Shown here: positions 31,201 to 38,785 of the stretch, in pieces | Layout of the letters: every line of letters starts with the position of its first letter | Numbering within the stretch: the stretch's first letter is position 1 | Origin: Catellatospora citrea | GTDB taxonomy: Bacteria > Actinomycetota > Actinomycetes > Mycobacteriales > Micromonosporaceae | Assembly: GCF_003610235.1 (NCBI RefSeq) | Contig: NZ_RAPR01000001.1 | Span: 434,001-498,000 of the forward strand | Length of the DNA stretch: 64,000 nt | Direction of reading: 5' to 3' | Made by a program: the position numbers and the translations under genes | Notes under the pieces: generated by a model | The model's input: the letters and a program-made list of their open reading frames with translations, nothing else | Told to the model about the DNA's origin: nothing | The model's database searches: none

Positions 31201-34200
31201 GGCCCGTACAGGGTGCGGCCCCCGTCGGCCCCGACGAGTTCGACGGGCCTGCCCAGCAGATGGCCCATCAGGGCCAACACGACGTCGTTCAGGGACCGGC
31301 CGGACAGCGCGGCGGGCATCCGCTGCACCGGCATGCCGTCGGCGAGCCACCCCACCACCTCCGCCAGGACCACCTCGTCCGGTTCGGTCAGACCCAGGGT
31401 GGGTATCGCGCCGCCGGCCCGCGCGGCGTCGGCGAGCACCATGCCGGTGATGGCCTGGAGCCAGTTCGCGGGCGCGTGGTCGAGCACCGGCAGCAGGCCG
31501 GTGGCGCCGTGGAAGACGGCGGCGTTGGCCACGACGGCGAACTGGTGGCCGGCGGTCAGCGGGAGCGCGGCGTGCAGGCCGAGTTCGTCGAGCTGCGCGT
31601 GGGCCTGCGGGGTCAGCGCGATGTCGGCCGGCTGGGCGTGCCAGGTCAGGTTCCCGGTGATCGGCGGCAGGCCGCCGTCGCCTGCCGGGTGCGCCGACGG
31701 CGGGTTCAGCGGACCCGGCGTGGGTGATCCGTCGGTCTGCGGCGCGGGTGCGGCCAGCTGCTGCCATACCCGGTGGGTGTCGGGCAGTGCGCCTGCCGGG
31801 ACGCCCCGCTGGCCGTACAGGAACTCGTGGAAGGCGTCGACGGCCGCGAACCCTGCCCGCGGTTCGAGCAGCCCGCCGAGCGGCGCGGGCGGCGGGTCGA
31901 CGTCGACGGTCGGCAGGTCGGCCGTCCTGCGTTCCAGTTCGGCCATCCGGCCGTGGCGGGTGGCCACCTCGGCGGCCGCGGCGTCCCGGTGCTGCTCCGC
32001 GGTCAGCGGCAGGTTGCCGGGCAGGCTCGGGTCGTTGATCGCGGCGTGCACCGCGGCGGTCTCCTGCGCGGTCAGTTCGGCCGCGCCGTCCTCGGCCAGC
32101 CGCCGTTGCAGGTCCACCAGCAGAGCGACCCTGGCCTGCCCTGCGGCGGTCGCGGCGGCCTGCTGCTCGGGGGTGAGGGTCACCGGCGCGAGACCGTGGC
32201 GGCGTAGCGCCGAGTTGACCGCGGCCTGCACCCCGGTGCCGGTGAGCTGCCCCTGCAGGCCGGCCGCGAGGGTCTCGGTGAGCGCCCGGTCGACCTGCTC
32301 CCGTACGGACAGCTGTGGCGCGGGTGCGGCGGCCAATGTCGTGGTCAGGGCGCGGTCGACCGCGGCCTGCCGTTCGGCCACGCTGAGCACCGCCGAGGGC
32401 CGCAGTTGCACCTGCTGCCGGAGCCGGGCCAGTTCGCGGGCCTCCGTACGGGCCCACACGCGCTGGTTGCGGATCAGGTTCACGCGCTGTGCCACCGGGG
32501 TCCGGGTGTCGCCGGCGATCCGCTGCTCGCCGGGGGTCAGCGGGCCGAGGTCGTCGAGCGCCGCGCGCTCCCGGCGCTCGCGGGTGTCGTCCCGGCTGTC
32601 GCGGGTGTCGTCGCGGCTGTCGCGGGTGTCGTCGCGCGGCAGGGTCACCGGGGGCGGATGCTGCTCGCGCGCCAGGACGGTGTCCCGCTGCACCTGGGTC
32701 CGCGCGCCGTCACCGGGTCGGGTGGCAGTCCGGCTCGCGCCGCCGGGACGGCCGCCGCCGGGACGGCCGCCGGAGCCGCCGGAGCCGCCGGACGAGCCGT
32801 CGTCGCTCAGCGTCTCGCGCATGACGAGGCGCCCGGTCCGCGGGTCGTGGGTGAGGCCGTCGAGGCCGATGCGCTGCGGGGTGACCAGGAACGTCCCGTC
32901 CTCGGTCAGGGCCAGCTGCTCCTCACGCCCGGCGACCGGCGCGAACGTGGCGGTCCGCACACGGCCGTCGCCGAGGTCCACCTCGACGACGTCCAGGTGG
33001 TCGCCGCGCACCGGCAGCGCTGACAGGGACGGGCCGGTGCCGGTCGGGTCGGCGTCGGGGTCGGCCGGGTGCCCGGGGTCGAATCGGAAGTAGGACACCT
33101 GCGCCGGCGGTTGCGGGTCCGGCACCGGCACCGGTGGCGAGGGTTGCGGTGTCGGGCCGGGGGCGATGACGGTGAAGGCCGGGGTGCTGCCGGCCGGGTC
33201 GGGGCTCTTCGCGGGCACGACCTGGTAGAGGCCGGTGTCGGTGTCGCGGGCGAGCACCGCGGTGGGCACGCCGTCGCCGCCGAGCGGCTGCACCGTGACG
33301 TCGCCGACGGGGGTGCCCTCGTGCCAGGTGGAGCCGTCCTCGTCGACGCGGCGGTAGGTGTGGCCGTCCGGTTCGGCGCTGAACTGCGGCGCGTGGGTGA
33401 ACGTGACGAGGGCGACGCCGCCGTGGGCGTCACGGCGCAGCAGCTGCCGTCCCGGCCCGTTGTCCGTCGCGGGCAGCGGCTGCCCGGTGTCGCGGTCGAC
33501 GTTGATCACGTGCCACCGGCCGGTGGCCCCGTCGTGGACGAGGACCCGTTCGCCGCCGTACGACCGCTCGGTGGCCGGGCCCGAGGCCGGTCGCGTCGCG
33601 TGCACGACCTCCGCGGGGTCGAGGTGGACCGGGGTGGCCTGCAGGGTGGCCGGGTCCACCTCGAAGTAGGCGTAGCGCTCGGGTGGGCGGGTCGTGGCGG
33701 CGGACCCGGTCGTGGCGGGCGGCGCGGTGACGGTGCCGTCCTGCCCGCCCGCCGCCGTGGCCGGACCGCCGCCGAGGCGGTGCCCGGTGCCGGGGAAGGC
33801 GGGCGCGGTCCGGGCGGCGAGGGTGACCAGGTGCAGGCGTCCGGTCAAGGTGTCGTGCTGGAAGACCTGCCGGCCGGGCTCCGTGCGCGGTGCCCGCAGC
33901 GGCGGGGGCGGCAGGCCCGGCGGGCGGGCGGCCGTCGTGGTCGTTGCCGTCGCGGGTGTGACGGAAGGCGCCGGTGCGGGCACCGGGACCGGGAGCCCGG
34001 CCAGCACGTGGCCCTGGCCGGGGTCGAGCAGGTCGACGGTGAGCCGCGTCCGCTGTGCGCGGGGCAGCTGCCCGGTGAGGGTACGCAGCTGGTCGGCGAC
34101 CGTCTGCGGGACGACCGCGCCGGGGACCCCGATGGCGAGCCGTACCCCGCCGGGGTCGGCGTAGCGGGTGGTGACGTCGGTGGCGGGTGCGCCGGTGAGG

Positions 34201-37200
34201 TCGGCGGGGCGGGCCCACAGACCACCGGGCAGCACCTGCAGCACCCAGCCGTCGGCAAGGGTGTACGTGTCCGGGTCGGTGGCCGGCGGCAGGTTGCCCG
34301 GCACCGTCCGGGCCGGCATCGGCACGCCCGGCCCGCGCACGTCGAAGAACGCCGCGTACGGGGCGAAGGCGAGCCGCCCGTCCGGTCCCACCGCGACGGT
34401 GGTGGCCGGGTCGGGCCGGGTGCCGCCGAGGCGCGCGGCGTCGATCCGCACGGGCACGCCCACGGCGGCGGCCAAAGCCGTCGCGTCGGCGAGCGTGTGA
34501 TCCGGCTGAGCCGCCCGCAGGTCGAGCACGATGCGCTGGCGTACCTGCGGTGGCAGGCCCTGCACGTAGGCGGTGAGGACGTCGGGGTCGGCGAAGCCCG
34601 GGTCGGGGATCAGCCGCAGCGCGTTGCCGGTCGGCGGCAGTCCGGTGAGCTGCTGCTGCACGTCCGCGGGCACGGTCGGGTCCCCGGTGGAGTTCAGGTA
34701 CAGCCCGCCCGGCACCCGTACCGCGCGGCCGGGGCCGTCCGGCTGTACGGCGGTGTCGGTCAGCCACAGCTGCCAGGGGCCGGGCATGCCGTGGGCGAGC
34801 ACGTCCGGGCGGGTCGACGGCGGCAGTGCCGCCAGCATCGTGGTGACCTGTTCGCGGACCGCGTCGGGCACGGCCGTGCCGGGCAGCCCGACGGTCAGTT
34901 GCGGCGTCCCGGCCGGCGCCCGTTCGGCGGGCAGCCGAGGCCTGGTGATCCCCGGCGGCAGCTGTTCGGGACGCACCCAGACGCCGTCGGTGGTCTGCTC
35001 GGCCACCCAGCCTTCGGCGAAGCGGTAGCGCCACACCCGGTCCGAGGTTCGCATCCCCCGCGGCGGGCGCTGGGTGGGCGGGGGCCGGTCCGCCGGGTAG
35101 ACCCGGAACTCGTGCGCGAACTCCGCGAACGTGGGGCGTTGCCGGGCGTCGACCGGGATGACGCGGTCGGTGGCGTCCCGGCCGCCCGGCAGCATCGACG
35201 GCGGCAGCACCAGTGGTCCGCGCCGTCCCCCGAGCACGGTCGTGGCCAGCCGTACCGCCTGATCGGTGGTCATGCCCGGTCCGGTGGTGTAGCGGACGAT
35301 CAGCTGGTCGGTGAGCGACGGCGGCAGTGCGGCGATGGTCTGGCGCACGGCCTCGGGGGTGACGCCCGGCCCGACGACCAGGGTGGTGCGGTTCGGTGTC
35401 GCGGGGGCGAACTCGGCGTCCATCCGCGCCGTTCCGGTCTCGCCGGCCTGGTAGAGCGCGATGCCCGCGGGGACCGGGCGCAGCAGGTGGGACGACGGCA
35501 GGACGATCGCGTCGAGGTCGACGCCCTGCGGGCCGCGGTCGAGTCGGTACGGCTCCGGTTCGCGCCACGGCGTGGGCACCTGGTGGGTGGCGCCGCCCTC
35601 GGTGAGGAAGACCAGCCCGTCCTCGGTGACCCGGATGAGGATGGCGGTGTCACCGGTCAGCCCCCGCAGGTCCGGGTCGAGGTCCGACAGCTGCCCGTCG
35701 ACGGCGACGACGACGCCGTCCCCGGCGTGCACGAACCCGTCGCCGACCAGCTGCCAGCCTGTCTCGGGGTAACCCTGCTCGCCCAGGCGTGCCGGGCCGT
35801 CGGGCCGGTTGTCGAAGGTCGCGGTCGTCGGCGCGGTCGTCGGGTTCGCGCCCAGGTCGGTGGCCAGTTCCACGGCGAGCTCCGCGGCCCGGTCGGGCTG
35901 GTTCTGGTGCAGCGCCTGCGCGACGGCGGCGATCGCGGGGCGGTGGGCGTCCAGCGGGACCGGCGCGGGCAGGTACTGCTGGACCAGCTCCTCCGCCTGC
36001 CTGATCACCAGTGCGGCGTCGGCGGGTTTGAGTTTGCCGATGGTGACCTCGGGTGCGGCCCGCGACGGACCGTCCTGATCGGAGTCGGGTTCGGACTCCG
36101 GCGTGCCTTCCCGGCTGGGCGGGCGGCCGCCGGGCGGCCCGCCGGGAGCACCGGGCGCCGCCATCATGAAGACGAACGGGTTCTGCATGGTCACGGCCGG
36201 GTTAAGCAGCTGGTCGTACCCGGACAGCGGGTCCGGCGGCAGCCCGAGCAGCGCGCGCAGCTCGTCCTTGGACGTCGGCATGACCAGGTCACCGGTCGCG
36301 TCGAAGGTCACTCCCGCGTCGAACTTCCCCGCCGCGTCGAACTTCGTCCCGCCGTCGAACGTGTCGCCGTCGAAGCTGGTCAGCCCGGTCCGCGCGCTGT
36401 CACCGTCGCTGACGGTCGTGGCGTCGGCATCGCCGAACAGCGACCCCGTGTCCGATGTGGTGGTCGACGAGCTGTCGGTCGTGTCCGGTGACGCCGGCGC
36501 GGCCAGGTCCACGCCGACGTGGTCCTGCTCAGCAGTCACCAGCGGCGGCACGGCAGCGCTGGTGACCGTCTCCGGGGTGACCGCGGGCGCAGTGGCCGGG
36601 TCCGGGCCGCCAGGCGGCGGCAGGGTGGTCGCGCTGGTGACGGTCCGCACCTGCGGCGCGGCGGGGCCGCTGGCCGGGCCGGGCCGCTGCGGCATCGGCG
36701 TGTTGCTGGTCGTGCCCGTGGTGGGGCGGGTCTGCGGCACGGTGCCGGACTCGCTCACGGGCTGGTTGACCGTGCTGCCCGGGGCGGGGGTGAACGTGCC
36801 GGACAGGTGGAAGTCGCCGTCGAACCGGCCGCTGCCCTGCACCTCGCCGACGATGACCTGGTCGCGTACCCCGATCGTGGCCTTGTCGAACAGCCCGTCG
36901 AAGGTGCCCTGGAAGCCGCCGGTGCCGGTGAACGTGCCCGTGCGCGGCTGCCCGCCGGGCGGGGTCAGGGTGCCGTCGAAGGTGATGGTGCCGATGAACG
37001 TCTTCGGGTCGGGGAAGATGCCCTTGAAGGTGAAGTCCCCGTCGACGACGGCCGGCCCGTCGAACCCGTGCGGGCCGCCGTCGAACTCGATCGGGTTGCC
37101 GTCCAGCCCCGGGATGTCGATGTTGCCGACGTCGCCGTCCAGGCCGGCCATCGTGCCGCCGCCCTTGGTCCGGTGCCCGATCCAGTCCAGCACGCCTTCG

Positions 37201-38012
37201 ACCGCGCCGGCCGACGCCGACGCCCACTCGTTCTCCTTCTGCTCGCGGCGTCCGGTCAGGATCAGGTCCGCGATCTGCTCGGTGCTCCACTCGTGCAGCG
37301 CGCCGATGCCCGCGAACCCGACGATGGAGGTGACGAACTTCTGGCCGAAGATCTTCCCGAACCCGGCGAACAGGATCGGCCCGAGCACCCCGCCGATCGC
37401 TCCGGCCAGCGCCGCGCCGCTGGTGCGCTTGGTGTCCCACTGGGTACGCGTGTGCGTGATGAACAGCTGCGTGAACTGGATCGCCACGTCGAGGCCGACC
37501 TGCAGCACCACCCCGAACACGATCGACATGATCAGACGGCGGAAGAACGTCTGGGACATGTACCGCCCGAACGTGATCAGCGCCGAGATCCACCCCGACG
37601 CCCACGCCGACGTCGGCGGGAACGACACCCACGGCAGCAGCATGACGATCTGCGCGGTGAGGATGGCCAGCTGGCCCAGAATGGACGCCTTGGTGTACTC
37701 GACGTTGGTGCCCGCGCCGTCGGCGAAGCGCCCCAGCTTGCCGGCCGCCTCCACCAGGGTGTGCAGGGCACCGCCGTCGACCAGCTCGGTGAGCTTGTCG
37801 CGCATGGCCGACGCGGCGTCACCCTGCCAGCCCGCGTCCGCCACCGCGGCGCGGATCTCGACGATCTCCGCCTCGGCCGTGACCATCGTGGCCTCGAACG
37901 CGAGCCACACCTTCGCCAGCGCCCAGAGCTGGTCCTCGTCGGCCTGCGGCCACGACTCGCCGGTCACCACGAGGAAGAACTTGCCCACCCAGTCGGGCAC
38001 CTGCATACCCAC
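22212..38012 (-). CDS. Giant CpnT-like type VII secretion protein (5266 residues)
   Basis: One uninterrupted reading frame. Residues 1-290 form a WXG100-like helical head (GWQGDAASAMRDKL supplies the WxG turn) followed by hydrophobic segments (QLAILTAQIVMLLPWVSF; IVFGVVLQVGLDVAI), as in the N-terminal domain of mycobacterial CpnT. Then come beta-rich FDGxF repeats, an Ala/Pro/Thr-rich part, several alpha/beta modules (about 850-1380), a charged DDTRDSR repeat, two possible degenerate OTU-like folds (about 2240 and 2440), a Pro-rich hinge (about 2600-2690), long repeated beta-rich modules (about 2700-4300), a helical region, a second Pro-rich hinge (about 4850-4970) and an unrecognised C-terminus. 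No known toxin domain is certain. The GTG-GGT-ATG start matches that of the second giant gene. It is last in the eccD-eccB operon. Confidence 0.88.
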   Translation of the reverse strand: MGMQVPDWVGKFFLVVTGESWPQADEDQLWALAKVWLAFEATMVTAEAEIVEIRAAVADAGWQGDAASAMRDKLTELVDGGALHTLVEAAGKLGRFADGAGTNVEYTKASILGQLAILTAQIVMLLPWVSFPPTSAWASGWISALITFGRYMSQTFFRRLIMSIVFGVVLQVGLDVAIQFTQLFITHTRTQWDTKRTSGAALAGAIGGVLGPILFAGFGKIFGQKFVTSIVGFAGIGALHEWSTEQIADLILTGRREQKENEWASASAGAVEGVLDWIGHRTKGGGTMAGLDGDVGNIDIPGLDGNPIEFDGGPHGFDGPAVVDGDFTFKGIFPDPKTFIGTITFDGTLTPPGGQPRTGTFTGTGGFQGTFDGLFDKATIGVRDQVIVGEVQGSGRFDGDFHLSGTFTPAPGSTVNQPVSESGTVPQTRPTTGTTSNTPMPQRPGPASGPAAPQVRTVTSATTLPPPGGPDPATAPAVTPETVTSAAVPPLVTAEQDHVGVDLAAPASPDTTDSSSTTTSDTGSLFGDADATTVSDGDSARTGLTSFDGDTFDGGTKFDAAGKFDAGVTFDATGDLVMPTSKDELRALLGLPPDPLSGYDQLLNPAVTMQNPFVFMMAAPGAPGGPPGGRPPSREGTPESEPDSDQDGPSRAAPEVTIGKLKPADAALVIRQAEELVQQYLPAPVPLDAHRPAIAAVAQALHQNQPDRAAELAVELATDLGANPTTAPTTATFDNRPDGPARLGEQGYPETGWQLVGDGFVHAGDGVVVAVDGQLSDLDPDLRGLTGDTAILIRVTEDGLVFLTEGGATHQVPTPWREPEPYRLDRGPQGVDLDAIVLPSSHLLRPVPAGIALYQAGETGTARMDAEFAPATPNRTTLVVGPGVTPEAVRQTIAALPPSLTDQLIVRYTTGPGMTTDQAVRLATTVLGGRRGPLVLPPSMLPGGRDATDRVIPVDARQRPTFAEFAHEFRVYPADRPPPTQRPPRGMRTSDRVWRYRFAEGWVAEQTTDGVWVRPEQLPPGITRPRLPAERAPAGTPQLTVGLPGTAVPDAVREQVTTMLAALPPSTRPDVLAHGMPGPWQLWLTDTAVQPDGPGRAVRVPGGLYLNSTGDPTVPADVQQQLTGLPPTGNALRLIPDPGFADPDVLTAYVQGLPPQVRQRIVLDLRAAQPDHTLADATALAAAVGVPVRIDAARLGGTRPDPATTVAVGPDGRLAFAPYAAFFDVRGPGVPMPARTVPGNLPPATDPDTYTLADGWVLQVLPGGLWARPADLTGAPATDVTTRYADPGGVRLAIGVPGAVVPQTVADQLRTLTGQLPRAQRTRLTVDLLDPGQGHVLAGLPVPVPAPAPSVTPATATTTTAARPPGLPPPPLRAPRTEPGRQVFQHDTLTGRLHLVTLAARTAPAFPGTGHRLGGGPATAAGGQDGTVTAPPATTGSAATTRPPERYAYFEVDPATLQATPVHLDPAEVVHATRPASGPATERSYGGERVLVHDGATGRWHVINVDRDTGQPLPATDNGPGRQLLRRDAHGGVALVTFTHAPQFSAEPDGHTYRRVDEDGSTWHEGTPVGDVTVQPLGGDGVPTAVLARDTDTGLYQVVPAKSPDPAGSTPAFTVIAPGPTPQPSPPVPVPDPQPPAQVSYFRFDPGHPADPDADPTGTGPSLSALPVRGDHLDVVEVDLGDGRVRTATFAPVAGREEQLALTEDGTFLVTPQRIGLDGLTHDPRTGRLVMRETLSDDGSSGGSGGSGGRPGGGRPGGASRTATRPGDGARTQVQRDTVLAREQHPPPVTLPRDDTRDSRDDTRDSRDDTRERRERAALDDLGPLTPGEQRIAGDTRTPVAQRVNLIRNQRVWARTEARELARLRQQVQLRPSAVLSVAERQAAVDRALTTTLAAAPAPQLSVREQVDRALTETLAAGLQGQLTGTGVQAAVNSALRRHGLAPVTLTPEQQAAATAAGQARVALLVDLQRRLAEDGAAELTAQETAAVHAAINDPSLPGNLPLTAEQHRDAAAAEVATRHGRMAELERRTADLPTVDVDPPPAPLGGLLEPRAGFAAVDAFHEFLYGQRGVPAGALPDTHRVWQQLAAPAPQTDGSPTPGPLNPPSAHPAGDGGLPPITGNLTWHAQPADIALTPQAHAQLDELGLHAALPLTAGHQFAVVANAAVFHGATGLLPVLDHAPANWLQAITGMVLADAARAGGAIPTLGLTEPDEVVLAEVVGWLADGMPVQRMPAALSGRSLNDVVLALMGHLLGRPVELVGADGGRTLYGPPVAEGSSPVVVVADHRGVLLATLPFDAAPAVFAANGGARLLEAVPADGVLADEAAFTDLDHLLRDLAGRPDPVLPTPTELSGRLRDALLPGRQPVAGPGLAPVLQTVRDAVAQQPPPPARDPAAVQWTPAPATTDPTDPDALTQEQRQALADRGLAAVANQAGPESFFEALRQEGAYGGGRLAGLVRSDPERLRSAFAALLLADLATSGNAWPLMNADPAGLGERIGLQVSWVEQLGTTGQAAPPLVAEGLVKSLAELFGVRVVLMQPATVQEFTPAGLDPATAPTVHLVVTAGGHTMATVSVAADLSGRVVRRAPAPAEPTLPNPSTDSLLTDTDESTTGAEFAPVPPPPVPPVPPTRPVPSSPSPSPQLPHSPLPASPLPHSPQLPPSPQVPPSPQLPPTPPRIPTPPPIPPLPPVFPEALASDDKVASTSKTPQDRPDTLPPPPPPEPVVTAPPLTVTPIAVDPLTHSIGIPRAGLPLMTDLVRSLQDAVAGTGVEVTAAEWTALPQLLLSNYRYVVGASGYVVTLGGVEVLVKLTLGQASELGNPAGSYDRPAPATSTDTLAGRAPDKGRYHANQATNGVFQTGAHSQGQSGQAGALRLTLAAGIALGLDPVVLQVAKLGFSISGAANITTRSTGYIKDAEGGHVEDTRADSTLLALEPGWSFQVRTDPAQAWHQTGVHNVASTSAEQLILAVAEHNLATAGPQVKAAIPPAGTPERAEYDRMAARIPATYFASGITGLPALADDIVSELREGGLAMEIGGDTRKELLQKLSNLDAHLDTAVNDPGGYRFTLHERGRVVAEVAVHGQRLADGTVRVGSTSDKAHVEKIATAIAGNSGGQSVRNTSGVKGTFDVDLVPLPWLSLGPGLYAGFNWHNFDNASAGRAGLWVHVARYTGFTGGYHVGFQFRATVAVRANPDVVAQPTAWVPGSALLRIPEPDAFAHGFTVDQAALPKALQDQLKAAAAAAAATGPAAAVPAVPTVPFDPRLLRNTDHLPGAPRAMPLPRHVAAGRGIGQGLVRVEQSAVDELRGFLLPELRDSGFLPPDADRPFHTGEDAVDWTRKAGLDSQLDNLELVNKMVSGNGLDSHYNSLHQDGVTFTLRHRDKRGHVRSARVTLSAEQYAGATKPDGTSVHFVRRTDEYHMVNLGMGMDNAGQGVGGGREFVVGAKVSGGIKDIPVGQFARGGVEYQRGAGARQNVGLLSNRPELLEYPGQLDEFRLPSRFRVRVEYDDGTREFAPVPLRDHLAVVHLPPAFNSPTMEPGPSQPTDAGVLDQAVISYFDTTGVVPALRELLPRLTGPGRATDEEVSNFGGTISLGAHAKEIMQHLYATDTLFKAHLVADEHGTMAVSGTMGDSTFVGATADKYVLGLIKLQLSEASTSKNASDGITLEKLTFGVGGNPKAEGLTDVGPEFGASQHWGWSKSQTNGRTGAKEFLDLDFHRAYAFETWVDLVVRASYERQGKIVAVKAGNAPVIGAKMHTDTRNIDRRRMIYLLSEPEALARYGENRVPLNDAQVLDAMTRWQRGELVLPGDTVAAVLTRWQRESTAAAQAAQAPAPAAVPAAVPAPAPAQPAAVPAPGDVRRRALALDLRTRHDTLQNPVVDQDVRDAFTAQFTTEQMNLQLRDPADAFANVGVPEYLTRPGPRALGHAAVAGATLDPTVDGRQTDLFTTVFEAVERAAPGLLGRRPEVWTDTGRNIGRLQGGIDTLQGMLAGGRDHALYEDMMHTEGVWIYLFNPVGWATSDVVAINLRFEIDGPPQVRSFIAESGVENYGHGYVQHSTNASRDGSRSYTAGKVGFTGEHGTSGGPSIGMAEGNSRRTGIATVGTTEQTVYDWSGHYRVRFPHRITVDVHRLDMVGRILNTMAMRAYRRMARHHAPVTAERTGTVELKVPRGLAETPPIAGPSRLPDLTPVPPLPGDAYLTAVLLDDALPVARQLLARALGSGADSARYRGSIALPVLLSRSHLTNHLPEALRPEGYRVAEDLFLPGHSSDRVALDMHAEVFDMEIISEIVDATGTGRYAKHQTGTTAGMSSDVWAATLDGGIGQKDVVSVNDPAHADDAWGTNKANEGTSAARLAPRGQNAAGTGNYRREQHLKQQGPVYLVRMRALATFTAHRVHQELFGPAVPTGTFHSDPVTGDVYMELFVDEMIELQRRLDERRAAAVPADDPVSWSPLPPWAPRANLDQHLAAAADRGMPAAQAAGNVAGALRDQLRRDARNLTNLAHQPPGSHLAADRPRDTRPVVLTSSEAQRVHETYRAVLDWSRQHTLAQRMQDQLDRLRADPAQQAAADQLQNALESYRQWLDAPAFAVDPSANNSALVTEWETRTTEVINWVNATLPVPEGRTVVGPAALPPRASVLALDPVHTTRQLARELGRHIMVEHTAADGEVIRHRSDPTGRVYRTDAEGRPETAASATAHLPADLTRDLAAHPLAPDDLADLYRDSWTLRQTFEQAVRERLAHDAHVRAAQQRMEALEDRFGDRVQALADRAADIVRWWTLGLATTDPITTRFAHVDPHAPLWDQVMQALNDPAPLIDVMEALADDGRAAAIHTAAVIGHGRGLNLAPPPPDPRRPRPADQGTGTGQPPIPAAPPPPPPAAPRPPLRFTRSGAAVPPPPVVSTTTTSAVVPPITVTTADTTVATTPLSPAAPLSPLPSLSPPPSLPTGPLIPTGPLIPTTSLLAATTSTLGSLLSPSVSPTPPRPAASPVVTVLSEDLPAVPSTSSGSSGAPLIPTILLTVPPPPVGGSFQPIGEPDGQGRTAHTWHDTNRPSVLAVLPPQDTPAVPGDLGAQVTALTALADTTVLLAAPGLDPAVLVAAATGAATAPVGGEPRVVLIAADQTGADLREQIQELSDRQPETIFLVAAGPWRVDGGVLFAGTGQTLVRWAAFLAGEQIGPAHGASGMGQYSLLRVRVNAVRQALNELAESVRANAGADPGVADRTLELEITTLLADATRLLNPGATGTTLTIGEIEARLDDLIGQASSLSQD
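32581..32640 (-). repeat. 21-bp tandem repeat inside giant gene
   Basis: A short in-frame tandem repeat encoding DDTRDSR, nearly three units, forms a charged linker of the giant protein. Each unit is 21 bases with few differences, so copy number may vary between strains. Confidence 0.7.
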
Positions 38013-38050
38013 GGCTCACACCCCGCGGCACGGTCGTACGGCGGGCATCG

Positions 38051-38341
38051 TCAGCTGTCCTCGACCGAGCCGAACGAGCGGCCGGACCGGCGGATGTGCT
38101 CGCCCATGTTCTTGAGCAGGGTCGCCAGGTTCCCCGACCCCTCGACGACCTCGTCGCGGCCCGTGCCGTACTCGGCCACGAACTTGCGGGCGAACTCGTC
38201 GTCGCGGCCCCAGGGCTGTCCGAGCGCGTTCATGCCGCTCACCAGCTTCTCCCGCGCGCCGGCGACCTCGTCACCGACGGCGACCAGGCGCGACGACACG
38301 CCGCTGATGACCCCACCGTCGACCTTCAGCTGCCGCGCCAT
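38051..38341 (-). CDS. Small helical T7SS protein, partner of giant protein 1
   Basis: A 96-residue, probably all-helical protein of WXG100 size. It begins MARQLKVDGGVISGV and contains GQPWGRDDEFARKFV, where WGR takes the place of the WxG turn. A clear paralogue is at 53737-54033, and it too sits directly before a giant CpnT-like gene. This fixed pairing suggests that the small protein is the heterodimer partner or co-secreted chaperone for the WXG-like head of the giant protein (inference). The stop is 39 bp ahead of the giant start on the same strand, and it follows the YbaB-like gene in the operon. Confidence 0.85.
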   Translation of the reverse strand: MARQLKVDGGVISGVSSRLVAVGDEVAGAREKLVSGMNALGQPWGRDDEFARKFVAEYGTGRDEVVEGSGNLATLLKNMGEHIRRSGRSFGSVEDS

Positions 38342-38365
38342 TGCGGCCGTCCTCTCCTAAGCAGG

Positions 38366-38767
38366 TCAGGCCGTACGGCCCGGCAGGTTGAATCCCGAGA
38401 TGTCGAGCTGCTCGGGCAGCACCCGGTCCCAGTCGATGCGGCCGGCCATCATGTCGCGCACGCTCATCCCGGCGATCCCCGTGCTCGGCAGGGCGCCCAG
38501 CATCTGCTGCAGGGCGCTCTCGCGGGCGCGGCCGACGGTCTCCACGAGGATCCGGGACAGTTCGGCGGGCGCCATCTTGCGGTAGTCCTGGGAGTTGAAC
38601 GTCAGCGAGCGCAGCTCGCCCTGGCCGCCGACCGTCGCCGTGACGAGCCCCTGCGGGGAGGTGACGGTGGCCGAGACCTCGGCGACCCGTTGCGTCGACT
38701 CGACCGCCGCGGCGCGGTGCCGGGCGTAGTCGGCCGCGATCTGTTCAAGGGTGCGGTCCTGGTCCAT
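38366..38767 (-). CDS. YbaB/EbfC-family protein of T7SS operon
   Basis: A 133-residue protein matching the YbaB/EbfC fold: an N-terminal amphipathic helix, then a beta-hairpin (VTATVGGQGELRSLTFNSQDY) and a C-terminal helix. YbaB proteins bind DNA loosely; related proteins such as EspL are encoded in mycobacterial ESX-1 and stabilise other ESX proteins. The ATG at 38767 has AGGAG upstream. It lies 18 bp after the PPE-like gene and 24 bp before the small helical gene, so it belongs to the operon. Its role here is unknown; chaperone or regulator are the main options. Confidence 0.8.
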   Translation of the reverse strand: MDQDRTLEQIAADYARHRAAAVESTQRVAEVSATVTSPQGLVTATVGGQGELRSLTFNSQDYRKMAPAELSRILVETVGRARESALQQMLGALPSTGIAGMSVRDMMAGRIDWDRVLPEQLDISGFNLPGRTA

Positions 38768-38785
38768 CGTCGTCTCCTCGGCGGA

